Assembly: GCA_009602725.1 (NCBI GenBank)
Contig: WELB01000187.1
Location: forward strand, 135,407-188,358
Reading direction: 5' to 3'
Length of the DNA stretch: 52,952 nucleotides
DNA from: Spirogloea muscicola
Taxonomy: Eukaryota > Streptophyta > Zygnematophyceae > Spirogloeales > Spirogloeaceae
The notes below the pieces were generated by a model. The model made no database searches. It was not told where the DNA came from and saw only the letters and a list, made by a program, of their open reading frames with translations. The translations under genes and the position numbers were made by a program. Positions 11,460 through 24,360 of this stretch are shown here, piece after piece. The first letter of the stretch is position 1. The number at the start of each line of letters is the position of its first letter.

Positions 11460-12383
11460 GAAATCAAGGGAATCTTAGGAGCCAGGCTACTTCCAGCACG
11501 AAGTAGCCTGACTCCTAAGCCAGGCTACTTTTTCTCTGAGCATATTGTCTGCCTGGCTGACATGCAATTTTGGCAGATAGAGGGTTGTACTGATAACTCT
11601 GAACATGCTGTACCAGTGACCCTCTAATTTGATTTGTACTGTATTCCCTCTCATAGCTTACTCTCCTCCCAAACACTGACAATACCTCATTCTTTGCAGC
11701 CCTGGCTTGCGGAGCAAGCTCAGCACCTCAAGCCTTGGCCTCTGCATTCTTTCATGGAGCCGTGTGAGCAGCAGCCTGCTCGTGGCCCTGCTTCTCCTAT
11801 CTCTTCTGCCTCTCAACACAGAATAATGAGTACACAACAGTTCCCCAGGGTGCTTAACGGCAGACCTTCCACTGACATGGCGGGGTGGCTCGAAGTAGCA
11901 AGGTCCAGCGATGGGGATAAGGGCTCTTGCAGCAGTCAACCACTGATCAAAACTGGCTTAAGTCAATGTTCCTGCCAATAGCTGTATGTTCCTGGGAGCC
12001 ACTTGCTAGTTCAATGCTACTGGACCTTTTGGAGCTCGTCAATATTTCTGGGCTGGCTTTTCACAGCCCTTGGAAGAGCCCCACTCTCTTTCTACAGCCC
12101 TCGCTCTCACACCCATTGCTGTCCATTTCGGGCGAGCTTAATCCTTCGAATTTGCTCCATCCACTTGCTCCTTTCCGGCGCTTCCTGACCTTGTCGAACT
12201 TCCACAGCCGTCGTTAGAAAGAGCTCGCCAATAGAAAAAGGGGGCCAGCAAAGCCAGCCCAGAAAGAAGGGACAATATCGAAATGCCGTCGTTAGGAAGA
12301 GCCACTTTCTTGTTCATACCACTGGGCTGGCTTGTCCATTCGTTTTGGGCTGGCTTTGCCAGCCACTCTTCTCTATGGGCGAG
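11460..12383. other. Intergenic region; LINE-C-type tails at its right end
   Basis: Up to about 12030 there is only VTE1 3' flank, with an inverted pair around GTAGCCTG at 11480-11530. From 12035 the plus strand carries repeated tail units (GGGCTGGCTTTTCACAGCCC at about 12049; GGGCTGGCTTTGCCAGCC at about 12346), with one unit inverted at about 12240-12270. The last unit ends in CTATGGGCGAGC, the site of the LINE-D insertion that follows. Confidence 0.5.
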
Positions 12384-12531
12384 CCCGTGGGTACTAACGT
12401 CATCTTAGGTACCTTAGATTAGGTCTCCGTATTATGTAGCATTGTTTAGTCTGCACTCGACTCTGCCTGAACAATGTATTGGCTTGAATTGGCCTCCCTT
12501 TCAATTCATGCGCCCCGCGCGCCTTCTCTCT
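12384..12531 (+). mobile_element. LINE-D 3' tail flanked by a 14-bp TSD
   Basis: This tail matches 3300-3447 (inverted) with one substitution in 148 bases. It is flanked by CTCTATGGGCGAGC at 12371-12384 and again at 12530-12543, a 14-base direct repeat belonging to the LINE-C tail it split: the interrupted tail resumes at 12544 with ACTTTG. It lies in the sense direction about 270 bases before the kinase ATG. Confidence 0.7.
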
Positions 12532-12798
12532 CTATGGGCGAGCACTTTGTTGCTGGCCTCTCACAGCCTTTGCTTTTACAAAGAGAGAGCAATTTCTCTG
12601 CCCATAGAAGCTTTATTCAGTACACTCATTACTTGCCTTACCCCGTGCGCGCAGTCAGACTAGCTGAGCCGGGCCCCCGCCGCGGGAGCCGCCGCAGCTC
12701 GAGCCGCCTCATGCGGCAGCGGCGGCGGCCGCGAAGCTCCCTCGGCGCCGCCTCGCGCCTCCGCGGCGAGCGGGGACGTCCGCAGGCCGTCCGGCGGC

Positions 12799-15700
12799 AT
12801 GGAGAGGACGGACGCCGACCTCGCCAAGGCCGCGGCGGAGCAGCTGGGCCACCTGACGATGAGCTCGCCTCCGCAGGCGGGCCCGATCCAGACCCTGGTG
12901 CCTCAGACGCTGCCCTCCAGCTTCACCCCGACGTCGCTCTCGCTTCTTTCATCTTTCACAGGCTCTGAGCTAGGGCCTCCTCACAATCGTCTGTAATCAG
13001 CACTGCTACACTCGAAGCTACTCAGCTTGCTGTTCGCTGAAGGTAGTGCAGTCTTGAGGATGGCAGTGGCAAGCTTAATTGACCAGCATAGCACTATGCG
13101 CACTGTTGGTGCAAGTGTCAGTCCACCTGCAGACCTTTTTCATCGTGCTGTTGTCAGTTTAGTAGCATTCGCGGCACAAACTATGGCTGAACCGAGCACC
13201 TCGTCGAGGCCACCTGCTTTTGAGTGGCAGCCTGGTCCATCAGGGGGCCAGAAGGAGTTCACACCCGAAGACGGCCCTCGCCTCCACGAGGAGATTGCTC
13301 GACTTAGCAACCAGGTATTGCAACCCTCTAGAGGACTAGCAAGCTGCTACTTTGACAAAGTGGACCTCCTCCGAGCTCCTGAGCTTGCTTTCACGTGCGA
13401 ATTGCGAGTCCTTCACGGCTGGGTGCATTGCAGGGGTCATTGCTAGCACATAATAGCAGCATGAGCTTCATCATGATGCCTGTGCTACTCTTCTATGACA
13501 ATTTCACAGACATTGTAAGCATAGCTGCAGGTTATCAAACTAGTGGAGGAGAAAACGGCGCTTGAGCAACATGACAGGTGGTTGGCGAACATGCTGAAGA
13601 CTGTACGAGCTGAAGCTGCAGCTCACCATATAGATCCCAGGTCAGCGGAGGATTTTCGCCAGACATTGTCAGGAATCCTGGGCCAGTCTGCTCCCCTTAC
13701 TCCTCTCTCCAAGCGCTATTTTCTTAACAATCCAAGCATGATCTTGATGACAATTCGTGCATGAAGAACCACATCACTCAGACTTACGATGTGTACCAAC
13801 AAGGTGCTGTGATTGTGATTGGTCATGCACCAATCTTTGGTATGGCTTTGCCATCTCAGTCAACTCCACATCCATACAAATCTTAGGGCTGCTCTCCTCA
13901 CGCAAGTTTCTCTGAGTCTATCAGAGCATTGGGCGTCAACTTGGAGCGGTCCTTCAGCATCCATTCAAACGCGGCAACTGCAGTGAAGGTCGACTATAAC
14001 CTCTTATTGAAGCCAAGTGCTTGACAAGGTATTGATTGGCACTACAGAGATCCTCGTTGTGGATTGACTCCTGCCTGTGTTGGGAGGCCAATGTCAATAA
14101 CTTCACTGGAATTGGGTCTTGGCAGACTGCTTTGCAGACTGAAAAATCACAGGCAGCTATAACAGGGCAGGCTCAACTGGAAAAAGTCCGCGAGCTTGGC
14201 AAGCTGCAGGGTTGGGTCATTGAGCCAACAGAGGTGAACAACCTGCACTGGTGTGTGTCCCTGCAGTGTGAAACAAGACTTCGTGATGCTCTCTCACTTG
14301 CTGTCCACCTTGCCAGGTGAAGAGTGCAAGCAACTGACACCAGCAAACTGATCCCCAAGACAGGTACAGCTCTTCGAGTTGGTGGGCTCAGGGTCCACAG
14401 CAGAAATCTACCGCGGAGACTGGCATGGTATGGATGTAGCTGTGAAGATACTGAAGCCGGAGCACTTCGACTCTGATCCTGTAAGTCACAGCCGACATTG
14501 TAGTGGCTTCGTAAGGAGTTCGTTCTGTTGGTGCATACCTGCATCCTGTGTTCCCCCTAGAATTGTATAAGTTTCACCTTTCAGTGTAGAAGTGTCATTG
14601 ACCCTACTATTTGCTTGTACCTGATGATGTGCAGGCAGCCTTGGGCAGCTTCTGCTTGGAGGTTGAGCTGCTTTCAAAGCAGCGTCACCCTTGGGTCTTG
14701 CGCTTGCTCGGAGCTGTCCTGAATCCACCACAGCAATGCTGGCTTGTAACAGAGCTTGTCAGAACTGGCACACTGGCAGAGTGGTTGCATGGCAGCAAGC
14801 AAAGGGAGTGGAAGCGGAAAGCGCCGCTGCCGCCTCTCGACGCACGCATGCGGATCGCGTTGGAAGTCTCTCAAGCCCTTCAGGTGGTGGTTTGTTTAAT
14901 GTCTTTTGTCTAATTTGTCTAAAATCTGATTGTTCGTTTGCATGATGCACTTGGTCAGTCTTGCTGCAACTCATGTAGGGCAGACTGTCTTCTTATCCTT
15001 CGTCATGTATGTCTGTAAACAGTACTTGCACGAGGAGCGACCAGTTGTCATACACCGTGACCTCAAGCCTAGCAACGTTTTCCTTGATGAAGCCAAGCAT
15101 ATTCGCCTAGCAGATTTCGGATTTGCACGATATTACACGCCTGCCGACAGCATCATGACAGGAGAGACAGGTATGCATGATGAGTATATCATTTACTACT
15201 GCAATGTAAGGTGCTTTTTACTGCTCTCTCCTGAAACATGTAGCTTGGTCATTCTGGGAAATAGAGGAGAGGAGAGGAGAGCTGTCAAGGTGCTTTTCTG
15301 ATGTTCTGACAGTAGATCATGCAGGAACGTATATGTATATGGCACCAGAAGTTGTGAAGCATGAGTCATACACAGAGAAGTGCGATGTTTATAGGTGAAT
15401 GCATCCTTCTAGGTCAATGACTACATGGATCTGCTATTGTCTGGTATTCAAATAGCAATTTCATTGACGTATTGGCCCTCCACTCCTTTCTTCGTCAAGA
15501 AGGAGATCAACCATGCTGCTCAATTCAAGCAGAAAATCAGATCTTCAATGTGCCAGTTTTGCAACGACATCATAAGCATCTCTGAGCTGTGCCTTGGCAG
15601 TTTTGGGGTATTGCTGTGCGAATTGCTCACAGGAGACCCACCCTACATCGACACGTACTTGTCTCCTGTTCAGGTACATACAGCTTCTATGTGTACTGTA

Positions 15701-15996
15701 CATGTACGCAAAACCCACGGCAACGGCTAGAGTGTGACTCACTGCTCCCGTTCGTCCACGACATCTTGCAGATTGCTGTTGCTGTGGCGGATGGGAAATT
15801 GAGGCCAAAGCTTCCTTCTAGTCATGACCACCATATCCCACATGCATTGGTCGAGCTTCTACCGCTTGCCTGGCACCAGGATGCTTCCCAACGACCACCC
15901 TTTTCTAAGATCACTCAGACCATAAAGGCTGCTATGCAGTCATCAGCAGGCACCACCGGTCATCAAGGATTCTTCCATCAGTTGCTCAGCTCCTGA
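12799..15996 (+). CDS. TKL-type protein kinase with N-terminal helical region
   Basis: Serine/threonine (TKL-like) kinase. The catalytic exons are 14364-14480, 14635-14883, 15023-15170, 15325-15394, 15601-15673 and 15772-15996. They show a Gly-rich loop (GSGSTAEIYRG), VAVK lysine, the alpha-C glutamate (FCLEVELL), HRDLKPSN, DFG (LADFGFARYY), APE (MYMAPEVV) and CDVYSFGVLLCELLTGDPPY, so it should be active. Upstream exons (12799 onward, about 13180-13312, 13532-13640, about 14120-14233) encode a charged helical region (EEKTALEQHDRWLANMLK; AQLEKVRELGKLQGW) that joins in phase to VQLFELVG. The ATG at 12799 (MERTDADLAKAAAEQLG) is the likely start; exon joins in the N-terminal third are uncertain. 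Substrate and pathway unknown. Stop TGA 15994-15996. Confidence 0.85.
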
Positions 15997-17216
15997 ATCA
16001 CATGTCTGTGGCTTGTGGCCGTGCAGTGTATGCTACATAGCATCTCCTTGGCAGCCAACTTCATGCACTCCTGCATGTGATTGAGCTTAGTCAGAAGAGT
16101 GCAGAATAAGGCAAGAGAAAATGCACGGCTTCAGCTCTGTATTACTCTACATTCTACTTTGCTTTGTAGCTTGCTATCAGTGATGCAGTTTACAACTGCG
16201 ATCGTCCTCATCCTCACTGCAGAACGCAGTTGATATTAGTGAGTGTTGTGTACATTCTGCTAGCAGAGCAGGGAAGGCTGGGCAGGGTTCCTGTCAAGGG
16301 GCAGTTAGAAATGCTAATGTTGCCTTGTGAAATCTCAACCATGTGCTCAGAGGTCACTTGGAACGATCAACTTCATCTGATCAAGACCTGGCTATTTATT
16401 GCTCGTGAGCTTTGATGCTTGCTTCACTGTTCGTGTCAAGAGGATGCTGCTAGTAAGGTCTCAAGCTACCTGGACATTGGAGTGCAATGCAGGTCACAGT
16501 TGTCATGGCACACTGAAAAGTAGGCCTGTAGTGGAGGTGGAGAAGGCCACTGCACAACTGCAACATAGACTGCTGCTTTTGATGACCGAAAAGCATGATA
16601 TGCTCAGAGGAAGGTGCAGGCAACAGGTGCAAATTGTTGAATTTTATCTGTTAGAAGAAGAGCTGCCACTGCTTAAGCTTGGGCTCTCCAACGGAATTTC
16701 TAAGAGTCTGTGGCTCCGCTAATATACTTATGGACACCATCTGTATTCACCTGGCTAATGTGATACTCAGCAGCTACATTTTCTCTTAAAGGTCAGCTGC
16801 AATGGTCCGATCAATAGCAGAGCTGCCAATGCTGCGAGGAGGCAGCTAAGGACATACGAATGTTCTGCAGGCCTAAGTTTCATGTTGCGAATGCGGCATT
16901 TGCTAAATGTGCAGCGCACACTTAGCACCCAAGCTTCGGCCAATCATCAGCGTGCTGGGCGTGCACTGAGCCAGGCCACTGTCGTCCCTGGCGGTGCTCC
17001 GGCTCCCCAACTTAGCCAAGTGGCTTCGTATGTGCTCAGTCGTAGGAAGAAGTGGCACTCCAAATGGGGGCAAGGGCTGTGATAAGCCAGCCGGAGGAGC
17101 CGGAGGGGCCGACGTAGGAGCTGGAGTCCAGCCTTTAGCCGGCATTTGCATAGCCACTTGGACAGTCACCTCAGCCCCACTAAGACGTCGCTTCGTATAG
17201 CTCGTATCACCATCTA
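15997..17216. other. Intergenic; LINE-D-like relic and LINE-C tail near right end
   Basis: From 15997 to about 16900 I see only kinase 3' flank. At about 16920-17030 the plus strand reads HQRAGRALSQATVVPGGAPAPQ, then SYVLSR, a diverged LINE-D coding end that has lost its stop context. At 17045-17095 a minus-strand LINE-C tail follows (GAAGTGGCACTCC...GGGGGCAAGGGCTG...CAGCC). Confidence 0.5.
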
Positions 17217-20200
17217 ATGTCACCATCACGGCCGCTCTTTTCATATCAGCAGCCGCAGCCTTCCCGCCATTCCACTGGCTATCTGCTGCAGGCGCGCGGC
17301 GAGCCCGCGCCCGGGCTGCGGCGGCCGGGGCGGCCGCGGNTGTCGCACTCGGCGGCGGCGCGGACGCTGCTCGGCACCCTGCTGTGGCTCCTGCTCCTGC
17401 ATGCCGCCGCGCTCTACCTCTTCACCTCCGGCTTCCTCCTCACGCGCGTCGAGCTGCGCGACGTCAGCCTCTGCGGCGACGTCGCGGCCACCGCCGCCGC
17501 CGACGCGGAGGGCCCTCGCGGACGTGCGTCGGAGGGCGAGGCGGGGGCCTGCTGGACAGCGCCGGCCTTTAAGCGCGCCATCATTATCATCATCGACGCG
17601 ATGAGGCGAGCCTAAACCTGAATCTCTAAATCCTAAAACCGAAACCCTAAACCTGTTGCTGAGAAATTCGGATGTGCCGAGCATGGATGTCGTACTAGAT
17701 GACAGCTGAGTGTCAGAAGGAGTAAAGGCACGAATGTCGTGGGCCTGCTGCAGATTCGACTTCGCCGTCAATAGCAGCGACTATGGTGCTGGCAGCATTT
17801 CTGGTGAGTTTTCGGTAAGTCGTTGCTCACACATCACATATTCTATCTACTGTCGTTCTCTGACAGAGCTGGTCAAGAGGACAGAAACCTAACTTGACTT
17901 CTTACGGAATGGATGTTGTCATACACAAGACTGATTGAATAGGATTTCCGCTGCTGGTATTGTATAGCAGGTCATTGACACATTGATGTGGTGCATGGGC
18001 AGGAAGCCCGTGGGTGGGTAGCCTTCCCATCTTCCAGCAGCTAGTGCAACACGGGAAACACCCCGCTGCATTGTTCAAGTTTGTGGCAGACCCACCGACA
18101 ACGTCGCTGCAGAGGCTAAAAGTGAGTCGTGACTTATTGCACAATCAGTGGCTGAAGTAGGACAATCAAGTATGCAGGTAGCAATGAAGATAGTCTGACG
18201 ACACCCCACCTCAGGAGGAGGCTTTGTGTGCATCAAGCACCAAGTAGTTGGTACACTGCCTTCATACTTCGTGACGCAAGCAAACGACTGCCTCTTTACA
18301 GGGCCTCACAACAGGCGGCCTACCCACATTTGTTGACGTTGGAGATAGCTTCGGAGCACCAGCTATCACAGAGGACAATGTCATTTCTCAAGTATGTTAA
18401 ATTTGCAGTCAATCAGCTATTGTCAAGTGAGCAACATATGTTGTGCCGTGATTGAGGTACACAGTAGACACTTCGAGGGGACATGATGCCCAAAACACAT
18501 GGGGTGTTTTAATCAGGAAAATAAGCGGGCTTGTGTCTTGCAGCTGCAAAGGCGAGGCAAGAAATTGCAGCTTCTAGGAGACGACACTTGGATGAGCCTC
18601 TTCCCAGACCACTTCTACCGAGCACGGCCCTTTCCTTCCTTCAACGTCAAGGACTTCAACACGGTAAGTTGAGCCACTTGCTCTTCCCTAGCTCTTCTCG
18701 AGCTGGCCAGAGTGTATGATGCTTATACATACTAGTCATTCTCCTGTGGCAATTGCTAATAGTCACGCCACTAAGTCAGGCCCATGAGTCCTTGACAGAG
18801 TCCACAGATCAATCTTCATTCAGGTTGATGACGGCATTCTCTCTGAGATTTTTCCAGCCATGGTGCGCTCTGATTGGGACGTGATCATTGCCCACTTCCT
18901 TGGCGTGGTATTTTCCAAGAAAGCTCATGTCATTCTGTTGTTGCCTGCACTGTTGCCATTTGAATTTGGCTAGAATAACTCATGGAGTTTTGCCAAGCTG
19001 CTTGCAAGCTGTACAACTATGCAACTTCTGCTTACTTATTTATCTGATCTGCTATTTAGGACCATGTGGGGCACACGTATGCTGTGGATAGTCCGATCAT
19101 GCTACAGAAGCTTCGCCAGATGAATAAGATGGTGGAGGTGAGCAAAGAAGGGCTCTCTGTGATAGGCAATCTGTGATAGGCAGTCAAGCAGCTTGTAAGC
19201 TTCACTTACACAAATATATACTATTTAGAAACCACGTCAGAAGATCAGTGCCCTTCTTTAAGGTGTTGAGGCAGGTGTTGGCAGGACATTGTCGCCACAA
19301 TGGAAGCAAATCATCCCTTGCACCAAGACACTCTGCTCATTGTCATGGGCGACCATGCTCAAACACTTACCGGTGACCATGGTGGTGGTACACCTCAGGA
19401 GGTGTGTGCCTTCCTGTCATATTTAGAGGCAATATCTTGAAGCTCTCTTTGAGATACCACTATGGATCTAAAGCAGAATTGTCTTGCTAAGCCGTCAGTA
19501 TATGCATTATTAATAGTATCATCATATCACATGGTACATGCATAGATTGTAGTGGAAATTGAGAAATATATTGAGTTCTGTTTTCCAGATTGAGGCATTT
19601 CATCCAAGTTTGGTGACTAATTGGAATGCTTCTGCTCAGAACTCTGCCAATTTTTGTCTTAACAAGACTGAAGAAAGATATAGAGTTCTGAAGCTCTGTA
19701 AGTCCCTACCTGTTTTCTTTGAAGACGGACAGTGCCCTGTTTGCTTTACGATTGAGCTCAAACGGCAAGGCTCCTTTCGACATTGCTTTGGTGAGCAAAG
19801 ACGGAAAGCACATCACGCGAAGCATCTGGATGGGTGTGCTCTTCCCAAGGGAGTGTGTTAGTATGAGGAAGCAACTCTATGGTACATTTGCAGGCTTTGC
19901 TGAATTCTGCACATGCTGGATCCTCCATGTTGTGCTGAAGTCTTAGGTTACTATTCACTTGATGCCAATCTTACGAAATGCAGGAGCAGCTGTGTGGTGA
20001 GGCTGCTGCAGAGATTAGTCTATTTCCTCAGGTATACGAATTCTGCCGCAGTGCATTGCAGAAGGCCTCCAGGTTTGAGACTGCTAGACTGCTGTTTTGA
20101 CTGCTGGCACAGTACCTGATTCATTTGAGGTATTAGATCTGAAGAACAATCTGATCAGCAACCCCATCAAATATGCGAGGTCCTGCCAGGATCTATAGGG

Positions 20201-23200
20201 GCTATTGAGGAATTCTGGCACCTTTTTTTGGCTGCTGATGTCTTTTGGTACACTTCCTGCCTTCTCTGTTGTGCAGCTGGACTTTGCAGCCACACTGGCA
20301 ACGCTCTTGGGAGTCCCCATTCCTTTTGGCAGGTATGCAGCTGAAGATGTAATGCTTATGAACGTCGTATGCTCATATGATTTCATCACATCATAGCCAT
20401 CTACCTTCTCTGATTAGCATACTCTTTGTACAATCCTATTAGGTACATTTCTCTACACTTTATTGTAGCTCTACCGTGAGCCTTCATGTCCTACTCTTGA
20501 CTAGAAGCAGAAGGCACAAACCCGCACCTTGTGTATGTATCACAAAGTTGCCAATATCATTGAGGCTGGCTGCAGTGTTGGGAAGGTGAATGCCAAGCTT
20601 TGGGCTTTGTCAGCAGCCATATACGACCCAACTGATGGTCCACTTAGCAACTTGAGCAGCAAGAAGGATGAGATAGCAATTTACCGGCTGCGAAAGCTTG
20701 CCAAAGTGCTGCAGCTCAACAGCTGGCAGGTCAGGGCTCAGGGCCCCTTGCTTGCCTGCTCAACTCCTTGGAACATAAGAAGTGTTGAGGAACATGCAGG
20801 TTGTGCAACTCTCACCTTGACCTGCATCTCAAACCAGTCATACCCAGTCATCTGGAGGGAAGCTCTGTTCTCATAGTGGCTGATACACCACAGCAGTTTG
20901 GTGACACAGGTTCTCCGCTATTTGAGTGCATATTCAAAAGTTTCAATTACTCCATTCCCGGTCCAACAGCTCCAGCTACTATACGAGGACCTAGCAAGTT
21001 GCTGGCCACAAGATGAAGACCAAGTGGCCGAACCTGCAGACACGCGGAAGTCCTTAGAAGCTGTAATTGACCAACACGTGACGTACCTGATGGCTGCTGC
21101 AGCTCTTGCAAGGTCCAAGTGGACACAGTTTGGATTGTTAAAGATGTGGGGTGGCACCGCTTTACTGCTCCTTAGTCTTGCAGTACAGGCCAGCTGCTTG
21201 CGACATCAGCTGGTCAGTAGTGCTGCCGAACTTGGTCAGCAATCCAGAATGGGAGCACTCTTGTCAGCGGCTTGGCATGCTGGAGTTGCAAGTTACATTG
21301 TAGCTTGGGCCGCATCAATGGCTCAAAGCAAAGCAGGTCTGGGTGCAACAGTAGTCGATGCACTGTCAGCCCTTGGCAGCCCGCCCGTCGTTGGAGTCGC
21401 AGCTGCAGGCTCTTGCTTAGCATTTCTTCTTTCGCAATCGGCTTTCCAGAGGCACATTTCTCATGATCGCAAAAAGCTCGTGCAAGCAAGGGCGAGACCG
21501 CAGCTTGCTGTAGAAACGCGCACAGCCCAAGTGGAGCCAAAGGGGTTGAAGAACACGCCTTCACTGAAGATCAATACACAGCAAGCTGTGGCTGCAGATA
21601 GTGAAAGACCTCCTTGCCATCAGGGTTGGTTGACTGCAATCTTCTTCTTTGCCATCCTACATGCCTTCAGCCTTTTCTCAAACAGCTTCATTGGTAAGTC
21701 AAACAAGAGCAACAAATCTGCAACTTGGTGGTGAAATAGCTGACATTTGATGGGTCAGGCTGTTAGAACGACATTCTTTTATCTCTTGTACTTGTGAAAG
21801 ACAGCACCTCACTTCTTGACAGCCACTCACATCAGTGTAGAATCTGGTGTGACTATCTGCAGTGGCAGAGGGACAGGTGACTGCATTCTTGCTTGCATCC
21901 AGGGCCCTACTTCTTTTGCGACAAGCACTGCTAGCTAAATCTGGCACTCGGCAAGTAAGTAATGCAAGGGCTCCGTACTTGGGACAAGGTGCATCTGGCT
22001 ATGTAGATTCGTTTCCCAATGATGATGTGGATTTATGCAGATAATGCAGGAAATCTCTTGTCTATCGAGGTTGCTCAACGTGCACCATATGTCATAAAGT
22101 GGCCAGCAGCTGACGCCCTTTTCTCGATTTCTCAGGCACTTGTAATTATTGCTGTGAGTTATCTATTCAATGTGGTGGGCCTGGCACTTTCAGAAGAGGC
22201 CACGCCAAGCACACCAGCCTTGTCGAGCTTCAGAGAGCCATCTCTTCTTGGTGTAATCTGTGCTACCTTTTTGTACTGTGGTCCTTTTGCGGCTAAAGTC
22301 ATTGTCCTTCGGCTCTACATGCTGAAGAAGGGCGGTGCGTTCAGGCAGCTGAAGTGGGTTTGGACATTGGCAGTTCCCGCCCTATATGCTGCAGTCTGTG
22401 TGAGCTGGCTAGCAGAGGACGTGAAGACGATCATACCCACTTTGCCAAGGCCGCTCACGGAGTTCTGCCGACTAGGCCTTCCCCGGGCAGTGTACCTGGC
22501 ATCTGCTGTGGCCATGACGTACACAGTGGCTTCAGCAATCTTGCCTTTCCAAGGAAGTAGGCCTCTTACTCAGAAGCAGCCGCCCACACTACAAGAAGCG
22601 CTTCCAGCACACCTGTGGACCATGTGTGCAACTTTGAGTGGGCTGTTCTCGTTGTTGCTGGGTCGTCGTGGGCCTCTCCTCCTCATCCTGGGGGCTATTC
22701 AAGGTAAGAATTCCTGCGTCTCTTTGTATTTGCAGATTTCATTGCTGAGGCTACTTACCTTATCAGCTCAAATATTTTATGCCAGCACCTCAAAGGTGCT
22801 TGCTGAAATACACGGGGGAATATCAACATAATGCATCACTGTACCATCTTTGCAGCTATCAATCTGCATCAGTTGTTCAAGTTGCATGCTTTATATGAGG
22901 GCAGCGGATATTATGCTGCCATAGGAGTAGACTGGAGCCTTCAAATCGTGCAGGTCTTCTTCTGCACAGGCCACAGGTAGATATCATTCGCATGCCAATG
23001 GCACCATGTTATCGGACCACTAGAATACAAGGTTTCAAAAGTTGTCTCATGAGCAATTTCATTTCTTCCTTACGACCCACACAAAGGATGACGCATGGAT
23101 GAGACAGCAGAGCAGCATGAATGCTCAACCATATGTAGGCACTGGCTAGCTTCATGAGCCTTATGTGATATTAACATTCCACTTTTGCCAGCTCCTGATG

Positions 23201-24360
23201 GGCCAATGCTTGTCGAGAGCTTGTGTTGCATTGTCCAGAGTTGTTGCAGTCTCAAGGCTGGATTGAGTGACTGACTAGGTTGTTCTCCTCTATTTTGTGA
23301 AGATGCTCATTTGATGGTCTTCATTTCAATGCTGCTTACACGGGGTAAGTATTTCTTGATCTGCAGCTGGCAAAGTGCTTAAATCTGGGGCCTAGCCCCG
23401 ACTACGACTTTAAGCCTAGCTGTGACTATGGCTTGATTGTGCATCTGACATGTATTCACTTTCAGGAAAAGCGCAGTCTTTTGTAGAAGTATCATCGGTA
23501 GCAGTGCATACTTCTGTACCAGGCAGGAACAGCAATATTGTTGTCAGAGGAGCTTGCACACGTAGAGGTAAATTGTAATGCCAGGCTCAGTCACAGTAAT
23601 CTGTGACTGATTGTGCAGCTTTGACGAGTTCAACTACTACATAATGGGCTCCTTGTTGGCACTTGAGACGTTTGGTTCTATGCACCTTCCCACTCTGTTA
23701 CTTTCACTCGCAGTTGTACCACAAGCTTCCCACATGGCCACAATGCGATCAGCGGTGCCAGGATTTGAAACTGAGGAGTCGGCCTTGTTCATACACAATC
23801 TCTCCCAGGTTCTACCTTATTCGAATACGCTCAATGTTTACTCAGAGTGCATCTCACGCTGAGTCTAATAGGGCATAGATTTTACGGCCATGCCGCTATG
23901 TTTACAGGCACTCGTATCATCAGAAAGCAACAGAGCTCATTTTGAGTGGGTGAATGTAGGGCTTTGAAGACAAGTCTCACCATGATTGCTAAGTCAGCCT
24001 GTGCATCTGTTGCCTGTCTTTGGCAGGCTGTCCTTGCTTTCGGCTTTGCTAGGACCATGAGCACCCTTGCAACAACAATCTCTGCCTTTCTCCAACGCCG
24101 CCATCTCATGGTATTGCCGTCTAGGCACGCCCCGGAACTTAATCACGCTGACTATGGTATCAATATCGGTTCATTTGACTTAAAAGGTTGGCAAATGTAC
24201 TCTGGTATATTCATGCATACTTGATCCTGTTCTTTTGGTCATGCAGGTATGGGCACTTTTTGGTCCCAAGTATGTATTCGATGCTATCGGTTTGCTAGTG
24301 CTGGACGTGGTCCTGCTGGCCTCCACAGGCTTTGTGGTCACAGTAGCTCAGCAGCCCTGA
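17217..24360 (+). CDS. PIGO: GPI ethanolamine phosphate transferase 3 (PIG-O)
   Basis: ER membrane enzyme adding ethanolamine phosphate to the third mannose of GPI anchors. About 20 exons. The N-terminus has a membrane helix (LLGTLLWLLLLHAAALYLF), then the alkaline-phosphatase-fold catalytic domain: FKRAIIIIIDAM/RFDF, LFKFVADPPTTSLQRLKGLT (nucleophile Thr region), GDDTW, FPSFNVKDFNT, VGHTYAV, MGDHAQTLTGDHGGGT and LGVPIPFG. From 20910 a hydrophobic multi-helix region follows, including one 784-base exon (20910-21693), ending at 24247-24360 with FGPKYVFDAIGLLVLDVVLLAS and TGA 24358-24360. Intron 1 (17606-17753) needs a GC donor to keep RFDF in frame. The start at 17217 is the first in-frame ATG but the N at 17340 and a nearby repeat make it tentative. 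One small exon near 23470 is not resolved. Confidence 0.9.

Noticed and set aside
16399-16722. 107-codon plus-strand frame after the kinase
   Set aside because: No recognisable motif and no clear splice context; probably kinase 3' flank.
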